Shown piece after piece: positions 24,803 to 32,047 of a stretch of 34,887 bases of DNA. The stretch comes from Desulfobacteraceae bacterium UBA5616. Its GTDB lineage: Bacteria > Desulfobacterota > Desulfobacteria > Desulfobacterales > UBA5616. The position numbers and the translations under genes were made by a program. Location: assembly GCA_002423615.1 (NCBI GenBank), contig DIKO01000041.1, positions 230 to 35,116 on the forward strand, given 5' to 3'. Position 1 is the first letter of the stretch, and each line of letters opens with the position of its first letter. The notes below the pieces were generated by a model. The model had not been told where the DNA came from and searched no databases. It saw only the letters and a program-made list of their open reading frames with translations.

Positions 24803-25900
24803 ATGAGGAGGGTTTTAATCTGTACGGTGGGTACCAGTCTGAAAGGTAACCTGACCGCAAAACACGGCCATGCATTTGAACCCGGAAATCAGAATATCAA
24901 AGAAATCGTTCTGGAGCTGTCCGGAATGGATCCCGGCGACCGGTTGAACGGGGCGGAGATAAATTCCATCAGCAGCATTATCGACAAAGGGCTTCTGGAT
25001 AGCCGCGATCATTTGTATTTTCTGGTTTCGGATACCGAAGACGGCCAAAAGATCGGCGCCATATTAAAGGCGTATGTCGAACGCCGCCAGAATCGCTTAT
25101 GCTTCGATAAAGTCGAGCTCGTCGTCGTTGAGGGCCTGACGGACCAGTCCCCCCGGCGTTTTAAAACCGAGGGGTTAAAAAATCTGGTCAAGGAAATTGC
25201 CAAAATCGTCCGGCGCCACGGGTCTCCATCGGTTCTGATCAACGCCACCGGGGGATATAAAGCCCAGATTTCATTTGCCGGCATGATCGGTCAGGCTTTG
25301 GAAATTCCGGTGTGCTATCTATTTGAAAAGTTTTCCGAAGTCATCACCCTTCCGCCTCAGCCGGTTTCCCTGGATTTGGGGTTCTGGATGGAAAACGCAA
25401 ACCTCTTTTATGAACTGGCCGAATCGGATGCAAAGGAAAATCCAAGTGGAAAAGACGAGCGGTTTTCAAGCCTTGTCGAGGAAATCGAGGTGGACGGAGA
25501 AAAAGCCGTCGGACTTTCGGCCATCGGGCAGCTTTTCCATGAAACCTTTATTTACCGGTTTCAGCAGAACCGGGAAGAACTGCTTCCGCCGGACAGCGGC
25601 ATTCGGCCCGAGGACAAGGCGATCAAATTCGAGGATGAAAACTCGGGGCGGCAGCGGGGTTTGAAAGGATTTCTGGAAAATCTTTGCCGGAAACCTTACG
25701 TGGTGAGGATTTTCACACACTACTTCAACCCGAATCTTCAGTTGAAAAGCAATTTCAGGCCTTCGGCCAAAGGGGATTTATCCCGGATCGAAGGGTGTTG
25801 CACCGATGGAAGGGCCACTACCAAATTTGATGTGGTGACGACCGCGAAAAACAAGGGACAGCAGAATGCCGTGATAGCGGATCTGTTGAGCTTAATTTAA
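24803..25900 (+). CDS. APE2256-family CARF protein with unassigned C-terminal domain
   Basis: A 365-residue CRISPR-associated protein. The CARF-like N-terminal half starts RVLICTVGTSLKGN and has the binding-loop motif NATGGYKAQ at 147-155, as in the APE2256/Crn1 group; archaeal members are ring nucleases for cA4. About 180 further residues follow: a helical stretch (SAIGQLFHETFIYRFQ) and a compact alpha/beta tail (RKPYVVRIFTHYF, KGDLSRIEG, DVVTTAKNKGQQNAVI). This tail has the size and general pattern of RelE-like toxins fused to CARF in Cami1-type proteins, but I cannot confirm it. No HEPN motif was seen. GAGGGG precedes the ATG. It is co-directional with cas10, which starts 132 bases later. 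Confidence 0.8.
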   Translation: MRRVLICTVGTSLKGNLTAKHGHAFEPGNQNIKEIVLELSGMDPGDRLNGAEINSISSIIDKGLLDSRDHLYFLVSDTEDGQKIGAILKAYVERRQNRLCFDKVELVVVEGLTDQSPRRFKTEGLKNLVKEIAKIVRRHGSPSVLINATGGYKAQISFAGMIGQALEIPVCYLFEKFSEVITLPPQPVSLDLGFWMENANLFYELAESDAKENPSGKDERFSSLVEEIEVDGEKAVGLSAIGQLFHETFIYRFQQNREELLPPDSGIRPEDKAIKFEDENSGRQRGLKGFLENLCRKPYVVRIFTHYFNPNLQLKSNFRPSAKGDLSRIEGCCTDGRATTKFDVVTTAKNKGQQNAVIADLLSLI

Positions 25901-26032
25901 CAGAGGGCAATGCCTGGTTTTGGAAATTAACTTATAAAAATTGAAGATTATGCGGTAACATTGCATGAATGCATGAATTATAAAATATTTTGATTTGATA
26001 GAATTTGTCCATACTAATGCCTGGGAGGCCAT
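25901..26032 (+). promoter_or_regulatory. AT-rich leader before cas10
   Basis: 132 AT-rich bases. The 8-mer GCATGAAT is repeated twice in tandem at 25963-25978, directly followed by TATAAA at 25979-25984. No -35 element at normal spacing was found. GGGAGG at 26023-26028 is the cas10 ribosome-binding site. A promoter for the csm operon here is plausible but not proven. The base composition changes at about this point. Confidence 0.35.
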
Positions 26033-28567
26033 ATGACTTATAATATTAACGAAGTTGTGACAGGTGCACTGCTCCATGATATCGGGAAACTGATTCAGCG
26101 AGCATACGGATCATTTAAAAACATCGATTGGGATGCATATGACATGGAATCCACTTTGTGTCCGAAAGGCAAATACCAAAATTACACGCATCAGCATGTC
26201 CTTTTCACAAATGCTTTTTTCGATTTGTTTAAAAAACATATGACTCAATTACCTGAAGGGCTTGATATTGATAAAATTAGCAATATTGCCAGCTTTCATC
26301 ACAACCCCGAAAATGCCCCTGATTCTTCAATCGCTTGGATCATCACACAGGCAGACAGGTATTCCGCTGGTATGGACCGGAAAAGTGACGATGAAGGAGA
26401 TTACAGCCCAACTTCAAGGGAAACGTATAGACGTCTTCCATTGAAATGCATATTCGACGAGATTATTATAGACCCAAATAGAAAATTTGGAATAAGCAAC
26501 GCCTATAATCTCGGCGTACTTGACCCGCATGATCCAAATGCCCTGATTCCTCATAGCTGGAATGGTGAAGATTTGGATATGCCTGATAAATACATGAAAA
26601 TATGGAATAAATGCTATGCTGATTTCGTTAAAATAAATAAAATGCCAAAGCTCACGAACAGGCTCTTTGAAGAAATTGTGCTCTCTCTCCTTGAACGATA
26701 TACATGGGCCATTCCATCGAGTACGATGGACATTCCGGATATTTCACTTTACGATCATTCCCGCACTACCGCAGCGATTTCCGCCTGTCTTTACCGTTAT
26801 CATGAAATGATGGGGGAACTCGGAAACAAGAATGCAATAAAAAATGATACTCAGCAAAAATTCCGATTTATCTCAGGAGACCTTTCCGGGCTCCAGAGCA
26901 CGTTGTTCACTCTTGAAAGCCAAGGCGTTAAAGGCGTCAATAAAATTTTACGCGCCCGTTCGTTTATGTTGGGCGCAATTTCGGAAGCTGCTTCTATTAG
27001 AACATTGGATGCGTTTGGGCTCCCCGTGTCTTGCCTTATACAACAAGCTGGAGGAAGGTTTCTTATTCTGGTCCCCAATGTGCAAAATATTCAGGATGTT
27101 CTTAACAACCTTAGAGGGGAATTTGATTCATGGCTTTTAGAAAATTATTCGGGAAGTCTTGCACTGAATATGGCGATGACAAAACCCTTCCCCGGTCAAT
27201 CCTTTAAAGCCGGCGATTTTGAGAACATAATGGATGAACTGGCCATTGCTGTAGAAAATGCCAAACAGCATCCATTAAGCACATGCGTCCAGGGTGTCAT
27301 GAAGCGAGAATTTCCCTATGACAGATCCTGTTCTGCGTGCGGGATCAGACCGGCGCAGGTTAATTTTGATAATGAATACAGATGTGTAATATGTCAGAAG
27401 GAAGTTGAAACAGGAAAACGACTGACATCTTCTGCATACATGGTCTGGGCGAAAAGCCCTGGCTTAATTGAAAAACCGCTAAATATCATGGGCATTGATT
27501 TGTTTTTAATTGAGGGAGATAAAACCCCGGAAGTGGATAAAAATACATTGTCCATCCGAAGTTTAAAGCTGGAAAATAGCGATATGCCTTGGGCTTTCCG
27601 AATTCTTGCAAATCATATTCCAAGATTCGAAAGTGAATATGATCTCAAACGCTACGAAGGTATTTCAGAAACCGGTGAGGAAAACCTGTTTTTTTCAGGA
27701 ATGCCAAAAACTTTTGCGCATATCGGCGCAGAAGCAAAGGAATGCGATGAGAAGGGAAAATATAAGGGGAAGCCATTCTTGGGGCTTCTTAAAGCAGATG
27801 TGGATTATCTGGGTTTTATCTTCAGCTTTGGACTCAAGCAAGAAGAATCAAAAAAGAACCGTTTTACCCTGTCCCGGTTGGCCCAACTTTCACGGATGAT
27901 GGATCTTTATTTCACGGGTTATCTTCAAGGTGTTATTAAAAGAGAATTCCCGGATACATACACGATTTATGCGGGAGGGGATGATTTACTGCTTATCGGA
28001 CCCTGGTTTCAGATGCACGCTCTTGCAAAGCGAATGCATGAAACATTCAGTCAGTACACCGGCTATAATCCTAACATCACCATATCGGCCGGATTAAGTC
28101 TCATGCATTCGAACTACCCCGTTAATAGGGCTGTCCAAGATGCAGAAGAATTCCTTAAGTTAGCAAAGAATAAGGACGAGGATAAAAATAAAATTTGCGC
28201 TTTGATGAAAGCCCCCAAGACATGGGAACAATTTGCCAGCGCAATTGAGGATGCCGACTGGATACACAAGCAAATGAATGGGAAGAGCGCTGTCAGTACC
28301 GGCTTTGTCTATCACATTTTGGAAATTGCCAAAGATGCTGAAGCCGTTGCAAGAGGCGATGTAAACAAGGCTGGATGGCGTGCAAAACTGGCATATCATT
28401 TGGCTCGTAATATAAAAGGGCACAATAAAAGGGAAAGAGACCAAAATATTTTGAATTGGCTTGAACGAATTGGACTGGATGATCTTTGCCGGTTGACCCA
28501 AAAAGATCCGAATATAATCGGGTGGCGTTTGCCGATCAGCATTGCATTATACCGGAACAGAAAATGA
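26033..28567 (+). CDS. cas10: Type III-A Cas10/Csm1
   Basis: An 844-residue large subunit of the Csm complex. The N-terminal HD nuclease motif LLHDIGK places His15-Asp16 at the active site for single-stranded DNA cleavage. Two CxxC pairs (C433/C436 and C451/C454) form the zinc site. The Palm domain carries GGDD at 648-651 (YAGGDDLLLIG), which makes cyclic oligoadenylates on target-RNA binding. Length and the order HD, zinc ribbon, Palm, helical C-terminus fit Csm1 of subtype III-A, supported by the csm2-csm5 genes downstream. Both active sites look intact. The ATG at 26033 follows GGGAGG. Codons are more AT-rich than in the flanking CARF genes. Confidence 0.96.
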   Translation: MTYNINEVVTGALLHDIGKLIQRAYGSFKNIDWDAYDMESTLCPKGKYQNYTHQHVLFTNAFFDLFKKHMTQLPEGLDIDKISNIASFHHNPENAPDSSIAWIITQADRYSAGMDRKSDDEGDYSPTSRETYRRLPLKCIFDEIIIDPNRKFGISNAYNLGVLDPHDPNALIPHSWNGEDLDMPDKYMKIWNKCYADFVKINKMPKLTNRLFEEIVLSLLERYTWAIPSSTMDIPDISLYDHSRTTAAISACLYRYHEMMGELGNKNAIKNDTQQKFRFISGDLSGLQSTLFTLESQGVKGVNKILRARSFMLGAISEAASIRTLDAFGLPVSCLIQQAGGRFLILVPNVQNIQDVLNNLRGEFDSWLLENYSGSLALNMAMTKPFPGQSFKAGDFENIMDELAIAVENAKQHPLSTCVQGVMKREFPYDRSCSACGIRPAQVNFDNEYRCVICQKEVETGKRLTSSAYMVWAKSPGLIEKPLNIMGIDLFLIEGDKTPEVDKNTLSIRSLKLENSDMPWAFRILANHIPRFESEYDLKRYEGISETGEENLFFSGMPKTFAHIGAEAKECDEKGKYKGKPFLGLLKADVDYLGFIFSFGLKQEESKKNRFTLSRLAQLSRMMDLYFTGYLQGVIKREFPDTYTIYAGGDDLLLIGPWFQMHALAKRMHETFSQYTGYNPNITISAGLSLMHSNYPVNRAVQDAEEFLKLAKNKDEDKNKICALMKAPKTWEQFASAIEDADWIHKQMNGKSAVSTGFVYHILEIAKDAEAVARGDVNKAGWRAKLAYHLARNIKGHNKRERDQNILNWLERIGLDDLCRLTQKDPNIIGWRLPISIALYRNRK

Positions 28568-28609
28568 GGGCTCAAAATAAAAAAACCATTTAACCACAAA
28601 GGAGGACTT

Positions 28610-29113
28610 ATGGCTCAGTATCAGCAGAATTCCAGACAAGGGCAGCCTCAACGAAATCGCCAAGGACAAGATTACCGCCAGCAACCCAGCCAAGGCACCA
28701 CGCGTCAGTTGCCCGAGCCAAAAGCTTTAACCTATTATAAAGATGACGAAAAAAAGATTCTCGATCCAGAGTTGCTTGATTCCAAAGCCGGAGAAACGGC
28801 GCTCAATTGCAAGGACCTAAAAACAACTCAAATGAGACGCTTTTATGACGACCTTAAGGCCATTGAACGGAAAATAATGTCAGGAAAGGATCTTCAGGCT
28901 CAGCAGGCAAACTTTGAAAGGGATCGCGCCCTGATTGTCATGTTTAAGGCCAAGGCAGTCTATGCGGAAAAAAGAAGGGTGGCTCCCCCTGAATTCACAC
29001 AATTTATTTTTGATCATGTTGCCTCCATTAAAGATTTGAATGACTTCAAGGCTTTTATCAAAGTCTTTGAATCTGTGGTGGCCTTTCATAAATTCTATTC
29101 ACCTGAGAGATAG
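28610..29113 (+). CDS. csm2: Csm2, small subunit of type III-A complex
   Basis: A 167-residue helical protein. Residues about 55-167 are the Csm2 fold (MRRFYDDLKAIERKI, then FERDRALIVMFKAKAVYAEKR and FKAFIKVFESVVAFHKFY). Csm2 subunits line the backbone of the Csm complex and contact crRNA-target duplex. The first ~40 residues are a Gln/Arg/Asn-rich, probably disordered extension (QQNSRQGQPQRNRQGQDYRQ), which makes the protein longer than the usual 120-150 residues. AAAGGAGGA precedes the ATG. It lies between cas10 and csm3 with short gaps. Confidence 0.93.
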   Translation: MAQYQQNSRQGQPQRNRQGQDYRQQPSQGTTRQLPEPKALTYYKDDEKKILDPELLDSKAGETALNCKDLKTTQMRRFYDDLKAIERKIMSGKDLQAQQANFERDRALIVMFKAKAVYAEKRRVAPPEFTQFIFDHVASIKDLNDFKAFIKVFESVVAFHKFYSPER

Positions 29114-29134
29114 AGAGGATTAAAGGGGGTAATT

Positions 29135-29866
29135 ATGAAACTTTTAAACAGTCACATGATAACAGGACAAATAGAGGTTTTGACCGGTCTTCACATCGGG
29201 GCAGGCAAGGATGCAGTTGAAATAGGGGGCGTGGACAATCCAGTTGTCAAAAACCCATATACCGGTGAACCCTTCATACCGGGCTCATCTCTAAAAGGAA
29301 AGCTTCGTTGCATGATGGAATGGGCGACCGGACGTGTCGACCAGAATGGGAAAATATGGGATGGCGGGGGTGAGAATGACCCGGTAAAGTTATCACACGA
29401 CCCAATTCTTCGAATTTTTGGAACCACAAATAAAAACTGGGATGCCGGCCCGACAAGGCTTGTGGTCCGGGATTCTTTTCTCAACCCTGAATGGAGGGAG
29501 AAAATCGTTGAAAGAGGCCTTCCATTTACAGAAGAAAAATTTGAAAACAGCATTGACCGAATAAAGGGCAAAGCAAGGGATGGGGGCATCCGTAAAACAG
29601 AAAGAGTTCCGGGCGGAGCCATCTTTGACATGCAAATGGTGTATAGAGTTTTTGATATGGACGATGACGGGAAAAAAGATATGGAAAATCTGGAGGAATT
29701 GTATGCGATTATCAAACTCCTTGAACAGGATGCACTGGGCGGGTCTGGGTCTCGAGGGTATGGCCGGGTGAAATTCAAAAATATGAAAACGAATAATGAA
29801 GATATCCAAGACAAATTTGAAAGTATCGATCTGACAAAACTCAGCAGACAATCGAGGGTTGCATGA
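29135..29866 (+). CDS. csm3: Csm3, target-RNA-cleaving RAMP subunit
   Basis: A 243-residue RAMP protein forming the helical backbone of the Csm complex. It cuts target RNA at 6-nucleotide intervals. The TGLHIGAG start, the GGVDNPVVK loop with Asp34 (the expected catalytic Asp) and PGSSLKGKLRCMME are visible. The C-terminal glycine-rich loop GGSGSRGYGRVKF binds crRNA. His20 is also conserved. AAAGGGGG precedes the ATG. The csm4 start lies one base beyond its stop. Confidence 0.95.
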   Translation: MKLLNSHMITGQIEVLTGLHIGAGKDAVEIGGVDNPVVKNPYTGEPFIPGSSLKGKLRCMMEWATGRVDQNGKIWDGGGENDPVKLSHDPILRIFGTTNKNWDAGPTRLVVRDSFLNPEWREKIVERGLPFTEEKFENSIDRIKGKARDGGIRKTERVPGGAIFDMQMVYRVFDMDDDGKKDMENLEELYAIIKLLEQDALGGSGSRGYGRVKFKNMKTNNEDIQDKFESIDLTKLSRQSRVA

Positions 29867-29867
29867 T

Positions 29868-30809
29868 ATGATCTACTATCGAATTACTTTAACGCCATTA
29901 GGGCCGATTTCGGGGGCAATCTCGGAGCCATGGGCTTCTGGAACCATTTGGGGTCATATTGCCTGGGCTATCCGTTATACCGAAGGAGAAAAGTCGCTTC
30001 AGAAATGGATTCAACAACAGGAATCGGAGCCATGGCTCTTTTCCAGTCAGATGCCTGAAGGTATGCTGCCAAAGCCCTTTCTTAAACCAATGTACCGAAA
30101 AGCAGAAAAATATGACATTGAAACACTCAAGCTTTTTAAAGATGCTAAAAAATCAGTGTATATTCGGGAGGAGACATTTCTCTGCATGAGGGACGTTATG
30201 TCTGAACTGGCTCTTATGAAATCTCATAAATCCGAATCATTTGAAAAAGATATTAATTTTAAATCAGAACATCTTTTTCACAATCAAATTAATCGGAGAA
30301 CTGGACGAACACCTGAAACAGGTGGACTGTTTGTTGAAAACTTTAAATTTCCTCAAGAGAAAACGAGGTTTCAGCTTTTTATGTTTGCGAATGAAAGCTG
30401 CCAAGACAGGTTGGAAATTTTGTTTAAATTTATCGGTACCTCTGGGTTTGGTGCAAATGCGAGCACGGGTAAAGGAGCCTTTCAGTTCGAAATCAGTGAA
30501 GAAACCCGGCTTTTCAAAGCATCAGGTTCTCGGGCCATGAGTCTTTCTCATGGAATAATCACAACAAATATGGAAAATCCTCGCTATAAGCAACATACCC
30601 ATTATGGTAAATTGGGTGGGCATTATGCTGCTGGTATGTATAGCCCTTTTAAATATCCAATCCTTATGGCAAAGCCCGGGGCTACTTTTACACCTACCGG
30701 GAAGCCGCTATACGGCGAGCTATTAGGCGATATTCATCATGATAAAAGCCTGAATTTTATTAAACACCATGCTTTCCACCTGCCAGTTTTTTTTACGGAG
30801 GCGGCCTAA
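29868..30809 (+). CDS. csm4: Csm4, crRNA 5'-tag-binding RAMP subunit
   Basis: About 313 residues. The N-terminal RAMP domain (YYRITLTPLGPISGAISEPW, then GTIWGHIAWAI) and the glycine-rich FIGTSGFGANASTGKGAF segment match Csm4, which caps the complex next to Cas10 and holds the 5' tag of the crRNA. I place the start at the ATG at 29868, just after the csm3 stop; a TTG at 29859 is in frame. The stop and the csm5 ATG share one base (TAATG), so translation is coupled. Confidence 0.92.
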   Translation: MIYYRITLTPLGPISGAISEPWASGTIWGHIAWAIRYTEGEKSLQKWIQQQESEPWLFSSQMPEGMLPKPFLKPMYRKAEKYDIETLKLFKDAKKSVYIREETFLCMRDVMSELALMKSHKSESFEKDINFKSEHLFHNQINRRTGRTPETGGLFVENFKFPQEKTRFQLFMFANESCQDRLEILFKFIGTSGFGANASTGKGAFQFEISEETRLFKASGSRAMSLSHGIITTNMENPRYKQHTHYGKLGGHYAAGMYSPFKYPILMAKPGATFTPTGKPLYGELLGDIHHDKSLNFIKHHAFHLPVFFTEAA

Positions 30810-31996
30810 TGACAACATACCATTTCACAGCCCAGACGCTTACGCCTGTCCATATCGGTTGCGGAAAAGAAATCGACCCTACAGAATTTTTGTTGAATGG
30901 AGATTCCTTGGTTCAATTTAACATAGCTCAGATCATCGACGATCTTACCCAGGAGGAAAGAGAACGTTTCAGTGTTTTTCTGGAAAAAGCAGATCTAAAA
31001 GAAATCCAGAATTTTTTACGGCATCATGTAGAAAACCGGCACGGAATTCCAGCAATAGGATCAGCACAGGATTTTCAAAGTGAATTTAAGGACAAAGTCT
31101 CAAATCCCAACAACCAGTTCAAGGTAGAAATGATGCCGCGCAACCCACATACTGGTCAAGCTTTTATTCCTGGTTCAAGCATCAAAGGCGCAATTCGAAC
31201 AGCTTTGGTGAACCATTTTGCGAATCTTAATCCTGAAACCAAGCAGAAAGTCCATGAATTAACTATTAGAGAAAATATTAAAAAGAGGGCGCAAATTTTA
31301 GAGGAAAATGCCCTTAACCGCTTAGGCAAAGATACCCATCGCGATATTTTTCGATTAATCCATGTAGGAGATGCTTTGCTACCGGAAAATTCTACGCGTA
31401 TAGACCGTGCGGCTAATTTCAATCCAAGCAAAACCGGCTCAGAAAATATTCAAATATGGGTTGAACGAATTCTATCCAGAGCTGATAGTGCAACCTCACC
31501 TGAATTTAAAGTGTCTTTACGCATTGACAAAGTAATGATGAATAATCGTAATGTTAGAGAGAATCTTGGTAGAACTTTTTTACTCGGCACAATTCTAAAG
31601 GCTTGTAATGACTTTTATTGGGGACGTATGGTTGCTGAAGGGAAGCGATTCGATGGAAAATCTGAAAATGGTGAAGGCTGGAATACGATTTTAAAAACAT
31701 TCCCACAAGGGAAGTTGGAAAATGGAGATCTTGTATCGATTGATCCATCGTCCCCTTACTGGAACAACAAAGAATATACCAAGAGGCGGGTGTTGCTTCG
31801 TATCGGAAGATTTTCCCATTTCGAATCACTCTCTGTTGATGAACTGCGGCAGGGTGAAAACGCTAAAACAAAAGCTCCCATAACAGATATGGGGGCAACT
31901 CGAACGCGGTGTATCATGGAGAATGGTAAAAAGCCAATGCCATTTGGATGGATAATGCTGACACTTGATGAAGAAAAAGATATCGAAGACTATTAG
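30809..31996 (+). CDS. csm5: Csm5, 3'-end RAMP subunit
   Basis: A 395-residue RAMP protein that caps the 3' end of the crRNA in type III-A complexes and recruits trimming nucleases in studied systems. Visible features are TLTPVHIGCGKEIDPTEFLL and, at about residues 120-130, PGSSIKGAIRTAL. The middle is long and helical, and the end (MPFGWIMLTL) is typical. GGAGG precedes the ATG. It ends the AT-rich csm block; the deaminase gene starts about 50 bases later. Confidence 0.92.
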   Translation: MTTYHFTAQTLTPVHIGCGKEIDPTEFLLNGDSLVQFNIAQIIDDLTQEERERFSVFLEKADLKEIQNFLRHHVENRHGIPAIGSAQDFQSEFKDKVSNPNNQFKVEMMPRNPHTGQAFIPGSSIKGAIRTALVNHFANLNPETKQKVHELTIRENIKKRAQILEENALNRLGKDTHRDIFRLIHVGDALLPENSTRIDRAANFNPSKTGSENIQIWVERILSRADSATSPEFKVSLRIDKVMMNNRNVRENLGRTFLLGTILKACNDFYWGRMVAEGKRFDGKSENGEGWNTILKTFPQGKLENGDLVSIDPSSPYWNNKEYTKRRVLLRIGRFSHFESLSVDELRQGENAKTKAPITDMGATRTRCIMENGKKPMPFGWIMLTLDEEKDIEDY

Positions 31997-32047
31997 TTTT
32001 GCAAATTTAGAATCGTTTTAAAAATTTTGAATTCGGAAGCAGATAAT

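Noticed and set aside
24573..24806. A 77-codon frame with an ATGA overlap to the APE2256-family gene
   Set aside because: Starts just after a tandem repeat, lies over a hairpin and TATAAT box, and shows no recognisable domain. The overlap alone is not enough.
23388..25900. HEPN RNase domains (Csm6/Csx1 type) in the two CARF proteins
   Set aside because: No R-x4-6-H motif was found in either C-terminal half.
25990..26018. Promoter TTGATT-N17-ACTAAT before cas10
   Set aside because: It would put the transcript start only about seven bases from the ATG, within the ribosome-binding region.
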